A stretch of 64,000 bases of DNA. It comes from LMUY01 sp965198565 (GTDB lineage: Bacteria > Pseudomonadota > Alphaproteobacteria > Acetobacterales > Acetobacteraceae). Under the pieces are notes generated by a model that had not been told where the DNA came from, did no database searches, and was given only the letters and a program-made list of their open reading frames with translations. The position numbers and the translations under genes were made by a program. How positions within the stretch are numbered: the stretch's first letter is position 1; each line of letters begins with the position of its first letter. The DNA lies in the NCBI GenBank assembly GCA_965198565.1, contig OZ240665.1, positions 4,154,001-4,218,000 of the forward strand. Reading direction: 5' to 3'. This document shows positions 18,036 to 25,897 of this stretch, piece by piece.

Positions 18036-19694
18036 CTACAGTCCCGCGGCCAACGGCGAGACGGTGCCGACCGGCGGCTTGCAGATGTCGTGGCAATCCG
18101 ACTCGAGCGAGCAGCAGAGCGAACAAATCGTGCCCTGGTGGAAGGGGCAGCTCGTCATGTCCTGCTTCTCGTATTCGTAGGAGCAGACCGTGCAGGTCAG
18201 CACGTCGCGGCCGACCACGCTGTCGTTGAACGGCGGGCGGGCGAGATAGTAGCGGCCCTTGGTGGCGATGGCGATCAACGGCGCGGCGATGAACGAGACG
18301 CCGAGTGCGATGAAGGCGGAGAAGGCCTGCGCGCCCGGCCCAAACAAGCCGAAGAACGCGACGATGGAGATGACCGAAGCCAGGATCATCGAGCCGAAGC
18401 CGACGGGGTTGAAGTCGTAGAGATGGCCGCGCTTGAACTCGATGTAGCTCGGGCTGAGCTTGAGCAGCGGCTTGATGATCACCAGGTCGGCAGTCACGGC
18501 GCCGATCCAGGCGACGGCGGTGTTGGAGTAGAAGCCGAGGATGTTGCCGAGCACGGAGAACATGTTCAGCTCCATCATCGTCAGCGAGATCGCCACGTTC
18601 AGGAAAATCCACACCACCCGCCCGGGATGGGTGTGGAAGACGCGCGAGAAAAAGTTCGACCAGGACAGCGAGCCGGAATAGGCGTTGGTGACGTTGATCT
18701 TGATCTGCGACAGGATGACGAAGAAGGTCGCGACCGCCAGCGCCACGACGGGCGAGAAGATGTAGTTGAACCCGGTGATGTACATCTGGATCGGCTCGTT
18801 GGCCGACGCCATGGCGGTTCCGTGCGAGACCGCGAGCGAGGCGAAGAACGACCCCATCAGTTGCTTGGCGGCGCCGAGCACGACCCAGCCGGGGCCGGCG
18901 CACAGCACGGCCGCCCACCATTTCCACCTGTTGGAGACAGTCTTGTTGCCGAGGAAGCGCAGGTAGTCCGCCTGCTCGCCGATTTGCGCGATCAAGGACA
19001 GCGCGATGCCGGCCGCGCTGCCGAACAGCAGCCAGTCGAAATTGGCTTTGCTGGGCGAGTTGCCGGCGAAATTGGTCCAGTCGGTGACCGAATGCGGGTC
19101 CACGATCAGCACCGCGATCGGGGGCGAGAACAGCAGCAGCAGCCAGATCGGCTGCGTCCAGACCTGAAGCTTGGCCAGGAGCGTCATGCCGAACACGACC
19201 AGGGGGATGATGATCAGCGAGCCCAGCGCATACCCCACCGGCAGCGGAATGCCGAAGTAGAGGTTGAACGCCTGGGCCATGATCGACCCCTCGAGCGCGA
19301 AGAAGATGAAGGTGAACGAGGCGTAGATGATGGAAGTGATCGTCGAGCCGAGATAGCCGAAGCCGGCGCCGCGGGTCAGCAGGTCCACGTCCACGTTGTA
19401 TCGGGCGCAATAGTAGGCGATCGGGATGCCGGTGAGGAAGATCACCACGGCCGCGGCAAGAATTCCCCAAAACGCGTTGGCGAAACCGAATTGCACGGCG
19501 AGCGAGCCGCCAATCGCTTGGTCGGCGAGATAGGCGATGCCGCCGAGTGCAGCGGACGCCACTGCGTATTCCGACCAGGTTCTAAAGCTCTTCGGCGCGT
19601 AACGAAGCGAGTAGTCCTCCAACACCGGGTTGTTGACCAGCTTGTTGTAGGCTCGCCGCGAGCGGCGGGGCTTGTCGGAAATGATCTCGGACAT
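18036..19694 (-). CDS. NCS1-family transporter with C-terminal eight-cysteine module
   Basis: A 552-residue membrane protein of the nucleobase-cation-symport-1 family, with about 12 helices (RGAGFGYLGSTITS in helix 3; LKLSPSYIEFKRGHLYDFNP late). After the last helix comes a cysteine-rich tail (residues about 496-536: TCTVCSYEYEKQDMTSCP, then TICSLCCSLESDCHDICKP), absent from classical members such as CodB or PucI but present in the adjacent kinase fusion. It is the first gene of a leftward unit with amiE, so I infer uptake of an amide, urea-like or cyclic N-compound that feeds the amidase. The tail probably binds metal; its role is unknown. Confidence 0.88.
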   Translation of the reverse strand: MSEIISDKPRRSRRAYNKLVNNPVLEDYSLRYAPKSFRTWSEYAVASAALGGIAYLADQAIGGSLAVQFGFANAFWGILAAAVVIFLTGIPIAYYCARYNVDVDLLTRGAGFGYLGSTITSIIYASFTFIFFALEGSIMAQAFNLYFGIPLPVGYALGSLIIIPLVVFGMTLLAKLQVWTQPIWLLLLFSPPIAVLIVDPHSVTDWTNFAGNSPSKANFDWLLFGSAAGIALSLIAQIGEQADYLRFLGNKTVSNRWKWWAAVLCAGPGWVVLGAAKQLMGSFFASLAVSHGTAMASANEPIQMYITGFNYIFSPVVALAVATFFVILSQIKINVTNAYSGSLSWSNFFSRVFHTHPGRVVWIFLNVAISLTMMELNMFSVLGNILGFYSNTAVAWIGAVTADLVIIKPLLKLSPSYIEFKRGHLYDFNPVGFGSMILASVISIVAFFGLFGPGAQAFSAFIALGVSFIAAPLIAIATKGRYYLARPPFNDSVVGRDVLTCTVCSYEYEKQDMTSCPFHQGTICSLCCSLESDCHDICKPPVGTVSPLAAGL

Positions 19695-19797
19695 CGGATA
19701 TCTCCCGGGCTAATCGGGAAACGCTAGTCAGTAACGATCGCGGTGCACTATGCGCAAAACAACGTATGCTGCGCGTTATACAGCGGGTGCGCGGCTC

Positions 19798-19832
19798 GGC
19801 CCGGAACGACGCGGCCCGGAACGACGCGGCCC
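19798..19832. repeat. 15-bp tandem repeat, 2.3 copies
   Basis: GGCCCGGAACGACGC occurs twice head-to-tail and is followed by a partial GGCCC. It lies between the divergent-facing upstream region of the NCS1 transporter and the 3' end of the aminotransferase gene. Confidence 0.8.
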
Positions 19833-19860
19833 TGCACCCTGGGCAGTGCCCGGCGGCGAC

Positions 19861-20976
19861 TCAGGCGCGCACGGTCGGCCCGCGGCCCATGTCGTGGATG
19901 CCCATCTCCGCCATCGTGTCCGCCACCGCCTGCATGGCGCGCGCCATGTCGGCGGCCGACACGTCGCCCATGCAGGCGATGCGGAAGGTGTTGGCCAGCG
20001 CCAGGCGGCCGGGAAAGATGACGAAGCCGCGCCGCTTCATGCCCTGGAACAGGGCGTCGAAGCTGAACGCCGGGTGGTCGGGGTTGTGGAAGGTGGCCAC
20101 GATCGGGCTGGCATGCGCGTCCGGCACCAGGGTGCGGAAGCCCATCTGGCGCATGCCGTCCACCAGGCGGCGCCAATTCGCCTCGAACCGGGCGAGACGG
20201 GCCGGGCAGCCGCCCTCCGCCTCGTGCTCGCGGCAAGCCTGGGCAAAGGCGGCCAGCACCTGCATCGGCGGGGTGAAGCGGAAGGTGCCGGTGCGGGCCA
20301 AGTGGCGGTCCTGGTCCAGCAGGTCCAGGCTGAGCACGCGCGGCCGTGCCCCCGCCTCCAGCGCCGCGCGGCGCATGACCGCCCAGCCGATGCCGGGCAC
20401 GCCGGCCATGCACTTGTTCGACGACAGCGTGATGGCGTCCGCACCCAGTGCCGCTGCGTCGATCGGGATCGCGCCGTACGAGGCGACAGCATCCACCAGC
20501 AGCCCCAGGCCGCGCGCCCGGCACAGCGCGGCGACCTCTTCCAGCGGGTTGAGGATCCCGGTGCTGGTCTCGCAATGCACCACCATGACGTGGCTCACCT
20601 CGGGGGTGAGCATGGCCGCGAACGCGCCCGCTTGCGGTACCGTGAACGGCTCCGTCCGCAGCACCAGGGATGCAATGCCCAGCGCGTCGCAGATCTCCAC
20701 CAGCCGGTCGCCGTACACGCCGTTGCTGTGGATCAGCAGCGTGCGGCCGGGCGGCACCAGCGCCGCGATGGCAGCCTCGTTGGCGTAGGTGGCGCTGCCG
20801 GGCACCGGGATCGCAGTGTAATCCTCCCCGCCGTTGACCAGGCGCACCAGGTAGCCGCGCGCGAACTGCAGGTCGGCGACGAAATCGGCGTCCCCGCTCG
20901 CCCGTTCGAGCATCATCGCCTCCCGCGTCGTGCGCGTCACGCTGACCGGGCCGGGGGTGAGCAGCTTCGTGTCCAT
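19861..20976 (-). CDS. Class V aminotransferase (AEP/serine-type, PhnW-like)
   Basis: A PLP-dependent enzyme of about 371 residues. Characteristic segments are LLTPGPVSVTRTTREAM at the N-terminus, VPGSATYANEAAIAALV, the aspartate of GLLVDAVASYG that contacts the cofactor ring, and ITLSSNKCMAGVPGIG, whose lysine carries PLP. Overall layout and the opening (LTPGP.....REAM) suit 2-aminoethylphosphonate:pyruvate or alanine/serine:glyoxylate aminotransferases. No phosphonatase gene is adjacent, so the substrate stays open. I start at the ATG at 20976; upstream codons to 21105 are less convincing. It is divergent from a flavin monooxygenase. Confidence 0.82.
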   Translation of the reverse strand: MDTKLLTPGPVSVTRTTREAMMLERASGDADFVADLQFARGYLVRLVNGGEDYTAIPVPGSATYANEAAIAALVPPGRTLLIHSNGVYGDRLVEICDALGIASLVLRTEPFTVPQAGAFAAMLTPEVSHVMVVHCETSTGILNPLEEVAALCRARGLGLLVDAVASYGAIPIDAAALGADAITLSSNKCMAGVPGIGWAVMRRAALEAGARPRVLSLDLLDQDRHLARTGTFRFTPPMQVLAAFAQACREHEAEGGCPARLARFEANWRRLVDGMRQMGFRTLVPDAHASPIVATFHNPDHPAFSFDALFQGMKRRGFVIFPGRLALANTFRIACMGDVSAADMARAMQAVADTMAEMGIHDMGRGPTVRA

Positions 20977-21121
20977 GGCGGCGAGCCTGGCATGGGATAT
21001 GCCACGCTGCAATCGCATAACGGCCCTGATTTCTAGCCGCCGTGCGCAGCAACGACCTAGGATCTCACCCGGCCAACGACGGTGCGTTGCCGACGACCGG
21101 CACATGTCTTGGACCTATAAA

Positions 21122-21154
21122 CGCTTACGTATGAGTTACCGCTTACGGATGAGT
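21122..21154. promoter_or_regulatory. Direct repeat CGCTTACG(T/G)ATGAGT in divergent promoter region
   Basis: Two 15-base copies (14 identities) with 18-base period lie between the divergent aminotransferase and monooxygenase genes. The period of nearly two helical turns suggests a regulator-binding pair. Nothing else is recognisable in 20977-21277. Confidence 0.35.
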
Positions 21155-21277
21155 CACGTGCGGACGAGGAGTAGACGCGGATGGCTGGCCTTGCAGAAAC
21201 TCGGGGTTGTGCGCAAGACCTATCAGCACGCCATGCTGCGTGACAACTTGCGTGCCTTCTAGCCCGAAGGAAACACC

Positions 21278-22651
21278 ATGAAGAACGGCTTCATGAAGCT
21301 TGGCATCATGCCGGAGGGTGCAGGCCGGACCGGGGCGGACTGGTTGAACCCCGCAATGCCGCCATATCCCGGCACGAACTTCGAGAAGCACAAGCAGCAG
21401 GCGTTGATCGCCGAGGAGTTCAAGGCGGACTTCTTCTTCGTCGCCGATACGCTGTGGGCCGACGAGGTCTCGCCGCCGCATCGTCTTGATCGGTTCGAGG
21501 CGACGACCCTCCTGGCCGCCATCGCGGCCGTTACCACGAACATCGGTCTCGTCGGCACCATGTCGACCACCTTCTGCGAGCCGTTCAATATCGCCCGGCA
21601 AATCCTGTCCCTGGATCATATCAGCAACGGCCGTGCCGGCTGGAATCTCGTCACGACCGATCCTAAGGGCTCGTCCGACAATTACGGCCGCTTCCACGGC
21701 ATCTCCCATCGCGAACGCTACGACATCGGGGAGGAAGCCTACCAGGTCGTGACCGGGCTATGGGACAGCTTCGAGGACGATGCGCTGCCGCAAGACAAGG
21801 AGAAGGGAGTCTTCTTGGTCCCGGAAAAGCTCCATGCGCTGAACCACAAGGGCAAGTATTTCGAGTCGAAGGGGCCTCTCAACCTGCATCGGTCGCGGCA
21901 GGGGCGGCCGATCGTGTTCACGGCGACGGCGTCCGACGAGGGCCTGGCGTTCGCGGCCCGCTATGCCGATTGCGTCTTCACGACAAATTCCTACGGCATG
22001 GACGTGTGTCAGGAGTCCTACCGGACGCTGAAGGCGAAGGCGGTCGAGTGCGGCCGGACGCCGGACCAGGTTGCGATCCTCCCCGCGTGCAGTCCTCTCA
22101 TCGCGCCCTCGAGGGAGGCTGCCCAGGCAGCCCAGGCCGGGCGCCGCCAGACGATCGGGTTGCAGGGCGCCATCAACTACCTCAGCGGCTCGTTTCACGG
22201 CTTCGATCTGCGGGCGTATGGCTTGGACGACCCGTTCCCGCTGAGCGTGATCGAGAGCCTCGCCGAAGGCTTCAAAGGCAATATGATGCAGATGCTCCGC
22301 GTCGCGCGCGACGAGTCTCTCACGCTCAGGCAGTTCGCGATGCGCTTTGGCTTCCCCAAAGACCATTTCGTCGGCACCGCGGCGGACATCGCCGACGAAA
22401 TGCAGGAGTGGATCGACCAGGAGGCGTGCGACGGCTTCATGCTCGTCGAATCGCAGCCGGGCCAGTTGCGCCTGTTTGCGGATACCGTCGCTCCGATCCT
22501 AAGGCAGCGAGGGCTGCTGCGGACAGAATACGCGGGCACGACCCTGCGCGAAAATCTGGGCTTGGCCAGGCCTGAGAATCAATTTGTGTCCGATGCGCGG
22601 TCCCGTCGCGAACGCAGCGAACATGGTCGAACGACGTCCCCGGTGGCGTGA
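21278..22651 (+). CDS. FMN-dependent monooxygenase, LLM class (NtaA/SnaA/DszA type)
   Basis: A 457-residue bacterial-luciferase-like flavin monooxygenase that uses FMNH2 from a separate reductase. It has the long-subfamily signature: FFVADTLWADE, then TNIGLVGTMSTTFCEPF, HISNGRAGWNLVTTDPKGSS, and ERYDIGEEAYQVV leading to GPLNLHRSRQGRPIVFTATAS. Relatives cleave aminopolycarboxylates or C-S bonds. The start ATG follows GAAGGAAA. It is divergent from an aminotransferase, and the following minus-strand pseudogene is convergent. No flavin reductase gene is adjacent. The substrate cannot be inferred; the NtaA/SnaA/DszA label is a family name only. Confidence 0.9.
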   Translation: MKNGFMKLGIMPEGAGRTGADWLNPAMPPYPGTNFEKHKQQALIAEEFKADFFFVADTLWADEVSPPHRLDRFEATTLLAAIAAVTTNIGLVGTMSTTFCEPFNIARQILSLDHISNGRAGWNLVTTDPKGSSDNYGRFHGISHRERYDIGEEAYQVVTGLWDSFEDDALPQDKEKGVFLVPEKLHALNHKGKYFESKGPLNLHRSRQGRPIVFTATASDEGLAFAARYADCVFTTNSYGMDVCQESYRTLKAKAVECGRTPDQVAILPACSPLIAPSREAAQAAQAGRRQTIGLQGAINYLSGSFHGFDLRAYGLDDPFPLSVIESLAEGFKGNMMQMLRVARDESLTLRQFAMRFGFPKDHFVGTAADIADEMQEWIDQEACDGFMLVESQPGQLRLFADTVAPILRQRGLLRTEYAGTTLRENLGLARPENQFVSDARSRRERSEHGRTTSPVA

Positions 22652-22664
22652 CCCTTGCTCTGTG

Positions 22665-23791
22665 CTACACCGCATCGATTGCGCGCGGTCGCCGCTGATC
22701 GTCGATCGCCACAAAGGTAAAAACGGCCTCCGTCACCCGCACGCTCGCCTCGCCGTCCCGCGCACGCCGCCAGGCTTGCACGTCGAGCCGCATCGATGTC
22801 CGCCCGACGGAGACGACCTCCGCGAAAAGGCTCACTTCGTCGCCCACCTGTACCGGGCTCAGGAAGGTGATCGCCTCGACCGCGACCGTTGCGCAGCGCC
22901 CGCGAGCCCGCCTGGTCGCCGCCAGCCCGGCAGCCAGGTCCATCTGCCACATCAGCCAGCCGCCGAAGATATCGCCCGCCGGGTTCGTGTCGGCCGGCAT
23001 CGCCACCGTCCGGATCGCTGGCGCCCAGGCTGGCGGCGTATCCGCGGTCGCTGTTGCCTTCAGCCACTCTTTGAAGGGGCCGCGCCACGCGGCCGGGTTT
23101 TCCAGCATGGGCGTATGTCCGGCATCGACGTAGACCGCGCGGCTGCTCTTGAGATGCGCAACCAGCGTCTCCACGTCTGCCGCCGTGCGGACGTGGTCCA
23201 GACTGCCGTGGATGATCAACACCGGACACGTGATCGCGGACAGGATCGGTACGAGATCGATGGAGCGCAGAGACAGCGCAGCCGCGAGCACGGCGTCCCG
23301 CGGGCAACGATCGGCATAGTCATCCAGCGACGACATGACGCTCGGCGCGGGAAGTGTCGCGAAACAGCGGCGGACCTGCGCGCGGCGAAGCTCCGGGCCC
23401 CAGCTCTCGACGATGCGTTGCGGGTAACCCGGATCGCCCTGATGGCGCGTGTTGGCGCCCGTATTGGACAGCACCAGGCCCACGACCCGCCGCGAAAGCT
23501 GGGCCGCCTTGATGCAGATCGCTCCCCCGGAGGAGTGGCCGATCAAGATGACGGTGGTCAGGTCCAGCTCGTCGAGCAGAGCGGCGATCCTCTCGGCAAC
23601 CTTGTCGATGTCCCACGGCCCTGGGCTCGTCATCCAGGAAATCGCGCTCCATGACGGTCGTCAGGGAACAAGGACTGGGTAAATATCTCCGGCGACAAAA
23701 GCGTTCCCGGCACGCAGATGATCGCCGGGCGGCCTGGATCGAGCGGCCGCGTCAGACACAGGCCGGACCGCAAGCTGGATTGTCCGCCCAT
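22665..23791 (-). pseudogene. Alpha/beta hydrolase-acyl-CoA thioesterase fusion, frameshifted
   Basis: The N-terminal piece, in one frame from the ATG at 23791, reads PAIICVPGTLLSPEIFTQ (oxyanion strand of an alpha/beta hydrolase) and runs to a TGA at about 23630. The continuation lies in another frame: SAISWMTSPGPWDID, nucleophile motif ILIGHSSGG, IIHGSLDH and the His in YVDAGHTPMLEN. After that (residue about 205 of the long frame) comes a hotdog thioesterase of the YciA/BFIT type (DTNPAGDIFGGWLMWQMD, VAVEAITFLSPVQVGDEV). One reading-frame slip near 23650-23660 disrupts the gene unless it is a sequencing error. The downstream frame (22665-23633) might still yield a thioesterase-bearing protein. 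Confidence 0.65.
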
Positions 23792-23793
23792 GT

Positions 23794-23973
23794 CTAAACC
23801 TCCACCGTGCCAAAGACGATCGTGCTGGCAAGCATGACGAGGCCGACTGCCCAAAACCAGAAGATACTGCGGCGGAGGAACTCGCCGACGTCACAGCCGG
23901 CCAAGCCGACAGCCAGGTAGGCGGTCGGCACGGCTGGGCTTACCGAAAAGCTGACGCTTTCTCCGACCCACGC
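23794..23973 (-). pseudogene. C-terminal remnant of a CitMHS-type transporter
   Basis: About 60 codons in one frame read VGESVSFSVSPAVPTAYLAV, then GLAGCDVGEFLRRS and a last helix FWFWAVGLVMLASTIVFGT before TAG. This is the pattern of the final helices of citrate-metal:H+ symporters (SxSPxVPxxYLxVGLAG...). An in-frame stop lies immediately upstream and the rest of a roughly 430-residue transporter is missing. Its stop is two bases from the start of the hydrolase-thioesterase, so the two were once an operon. The remainder was probably lost when the dehydrogenase operon was joined here. Confidence 0.6.
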
Positions 23974-24039
23974 TCATCGGCGCGCCATGGAGCCCATCGT
24001 TCATGCCGGCGTCGACCGCGGCGCTCCTCGCCCCGGTGC

Positions 24040-25104
24040 CTATGCAGCGGACCAGATCCACTCGGCGGAGACGCCGTGGCGCGCGCCGGTCGCAACGAGA
24101 TCGGCCATGGTGTCGCCGGGCAGGACCAGCCCGGCCGCGCGGTGCTTGGCGTCGTTGCGGGCTTCCAGCTCGCCGGGATACACCACTTCGTCGAAGCCCT
24201 GGGCCAGCGGCACCGACTTCAGCTCGGCGATGTAGCGCTCCATCCGTTCGCCGAATGCAGCGAGCGGCTGCATGGCCGCGATGTCGAGCACGATCATCAT
24301 CTGCCCGGCGCCGCTGCGATGCTCGGTTTGATAGGGGCCGTGCACGCCGGTGCCGAACGCCGATCCGGTCAGCACGCCGGACAGCATGTCCATCACCACG
24401 GCGATGGCGTATCCCTTGTGCTGCGCCATCGGCAGGATGATGCCGTCGATGGCGGCGGCCGGGTCGGTCGTCGGCGCGCCGGCGGCGTCGATCGCCCAGC
24501 CTTGCGGGATCGGCTGGCCTTTCTGCCGGGCCAGATAGATCTTGCCCCGGGCGACCCCAGTGTTGGCGATGTCGAGCACCAAGGGCGCCAAATGGCCCGC
24601 GGGGGCGGCCCAGGACCATGGATTGGTGCCGACCATCTTCTTGCGGCCGCCCCACGGCGCCATGGCCGGGCTCGCATTCGTGGATAGGAAGCCGACGCAG
24701 CCAGCGCGCGCGGCCATCAGCGTGAAATACATCGCCGTGCCGAAATGGTTGGAGTTGCGCAGCGCCACCGCGCCGATGCCATGCGCCTTGGCGCGACGGA
24801 TCGCGTCCTGCATCGCGTGCGCCGTCAGCACTTGCCCCATCGCGTCATGCCCGTCGATCACGGCAATCGCCCCGGCATCGACGGCGAACTCCGGCGCTGC
24901 CACCGGGCTGCAGACCCCGGCCTCGAGCCGGCCGAGATACCAGGACAGCCGCATCACGCCGTGCGACTGGTGGCCCCAGAGGTCCGCCTGCACCAGCGTA
25001 TCCGCGGCCAGGCGGGCATCGGCCTCGGGCATGCCCACGGCAGCGTAGACGGCGGTGGCGAAATCCAGCAGGGCAGCGGGATCGACGGTTCGCGCTTCGG
25101 TCAT
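24040..25104 (-). CDS. Ldh-family (malate/L-sulfolactate type) NAD(P)-dependent dehydrogenase
   Basis: A 354-residue member of the malate/L-lactate dehydrogenase-like (LDH2/MDH2) oxidoreductases, distinct from Rossmann-fold lactate dehydrogenases. Typical motifs are LWGHQSHGVMRL (catalytic His), VALRNSNHFGTAMYF, the cofactor region GTNPWSWAAPAG, and GIILPMAQHKGYAIAVVMDMLSGVLTGSAFG. The start ATG at 25104 follows GAGGAG. It is the last gene of the sugar-acid operon, after the keto-acid hydratase. A role in reducing or oxidising a 2-keto acid of that pathway is inferred. Sulfolactate or delta1-pyrroline substrates are family alternatives. Confidence 0.87.
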   Translation of the reverse strand: MTEARTVDPAALLDFATAVYAAVGMPEADARLAADTLVQADLWGHQSHGVMRLSWYLGRLEAGVCSPVAAPEFAVDAGAIAVIDGHDAMGQVLTAHAMQDAIRRAKAHGIGAVALRNSNHFGTAMYFTLMAARAGCVGFLSTNASPAMAPWGGRKKMVGTNPWSWAAPAGHLAPLVLDIANTGVARGKIYLARQKGQPIPQGWAIDAAGAPTTDPAAAIDGIILPMAQHKGYAIAVVMDMLSGVLTGSAFGTGVHGPYQTEHRSGAGQMMIVLDIAAMQPLAAFGERMERYIAELKSVPLAQGFDEVVYPGELEARNDAKHRAAGLVLPGDTMADLVATGARHGVSAEWIWSAA

Positions 25105-25114
25105 CGCGGGCTCC

Positions 25115-25897
25115 TCAGGCGGGGGATCGGGTGTGGATGCCGAACGCGCGACCGAGGAACTGGGCGCTGACATGAGCGCTTGCGGCGGCGATGTTGAACG
25201 GCCGGGACACGGTGCCGGTGGAGACGATGCTGCCCTTCGGCAACACCATGCCGCGCTCGCGCGCGATGGCCACCAGGTCGCTCAGCGCCGCCGCCGGGTC
25301 GGTCACATCGTCGCCCATGAGGGCGCGCGCCTTCGCTTCCCCGTCGACCTGGACGACCAGGCTAGCCACCAGCGCGGGGATCTCGGACGCCGCGATCGTG
25401 TCGCCGAGCACCACGGCCTGGCAGGCGCCGTTGTCGGCGGCAAAGCTGGGCCAGCCGACGGCGCGGCGGTCGACGAAGCGGGACAGCACCAGCTCGAACG
25501 AGACGCGGGTTTCGCTCACCGCATCCAGCGCGGGAAAGCCCGGCTCGTCCGGCAAGATGTCGCGGCCCAGGACATAGGCGATCTCGAACTCGACCGTCAC
25601 GGGCGCAGCATTGGGCAGCTCCACCGTGTCGCCATCGCGATACAGCGCGTCCGCCGGGATGCGTCCGGCCACCGAGCGGCCGACGCCGAAGTCCCGCTTC
25701 TGGGCATGGCTGCCGATCCCCAGCTTCCAGCCGACCGAGGACAGACCCATCTGCTCGATGAGGCGGTCCTGGATGTCGTAGCCCTGCGTCATGGTCTGTG
25801 GCCGCACCGCCTCCGGCAGCTCCGTGATCAGCGTGCCGCTGCGCCAGGCGCCGGCGAGGATGGCGGCGGCCTGACCGGGATCGAACGCTCCGCTCAT
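25115..25897 (-). CDS. 2-keto-4-pentenoate hydratase/FAH-family protein
   Basis: A 260-residue protein of the fumarylacetoacetate hydrolase superfamily, hydratase branch. It has an N-terminal helical part (AAAILAGAWRSGTLI), then SVGWKLGIGSHAQKRDFGV, and metal-ligand acids in APVTVEFEIAYVLGRDI, with KGSIVSTGTVSRPFNI near the end, as in MhpD. The start ATG overlaps the stop of the IlvD-type dehydratase (ATGA). In this operon it probably hydrates, dehydrates or cleaves a 2-keto-3-deoxy sugar acid rather than an aromatic meta-cleavage product, since no ring-cleavage genes are present. That assignment is inference. Confidence 0.85.
   Translation of the reverse strand: MSGAFDPGQAAAILAGAWRSGTLITELPEAVRPQTMTQGYDIQDRLIEQMGLSSVGWKLGIGSHAQKRDFGVGRSVAGRIPADALYRDGDTVELPNAAPVTVEFEIAYVLGRDILPDEPGFPALDAVSETRVSFELVLSRFVDRRAVGWPSFAADNGACQAVVLGDTIAASEIPALVASLVVQVDGEAKARALMGDDVTDPAAALSDLVAIARERGMVLPKGSIVSTGTVSRPFNIAAASAHVSAQFLGRAFGIHTRSPA

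Noticed and set aside
17557..19470. A 637-codon minus-strand frame overlapping the NCS1 transporter
   Set aside because: Arg/His/Ala-rich alternative frame of the transporter and amiE region; no motif, and it conflicts with two clear genes.
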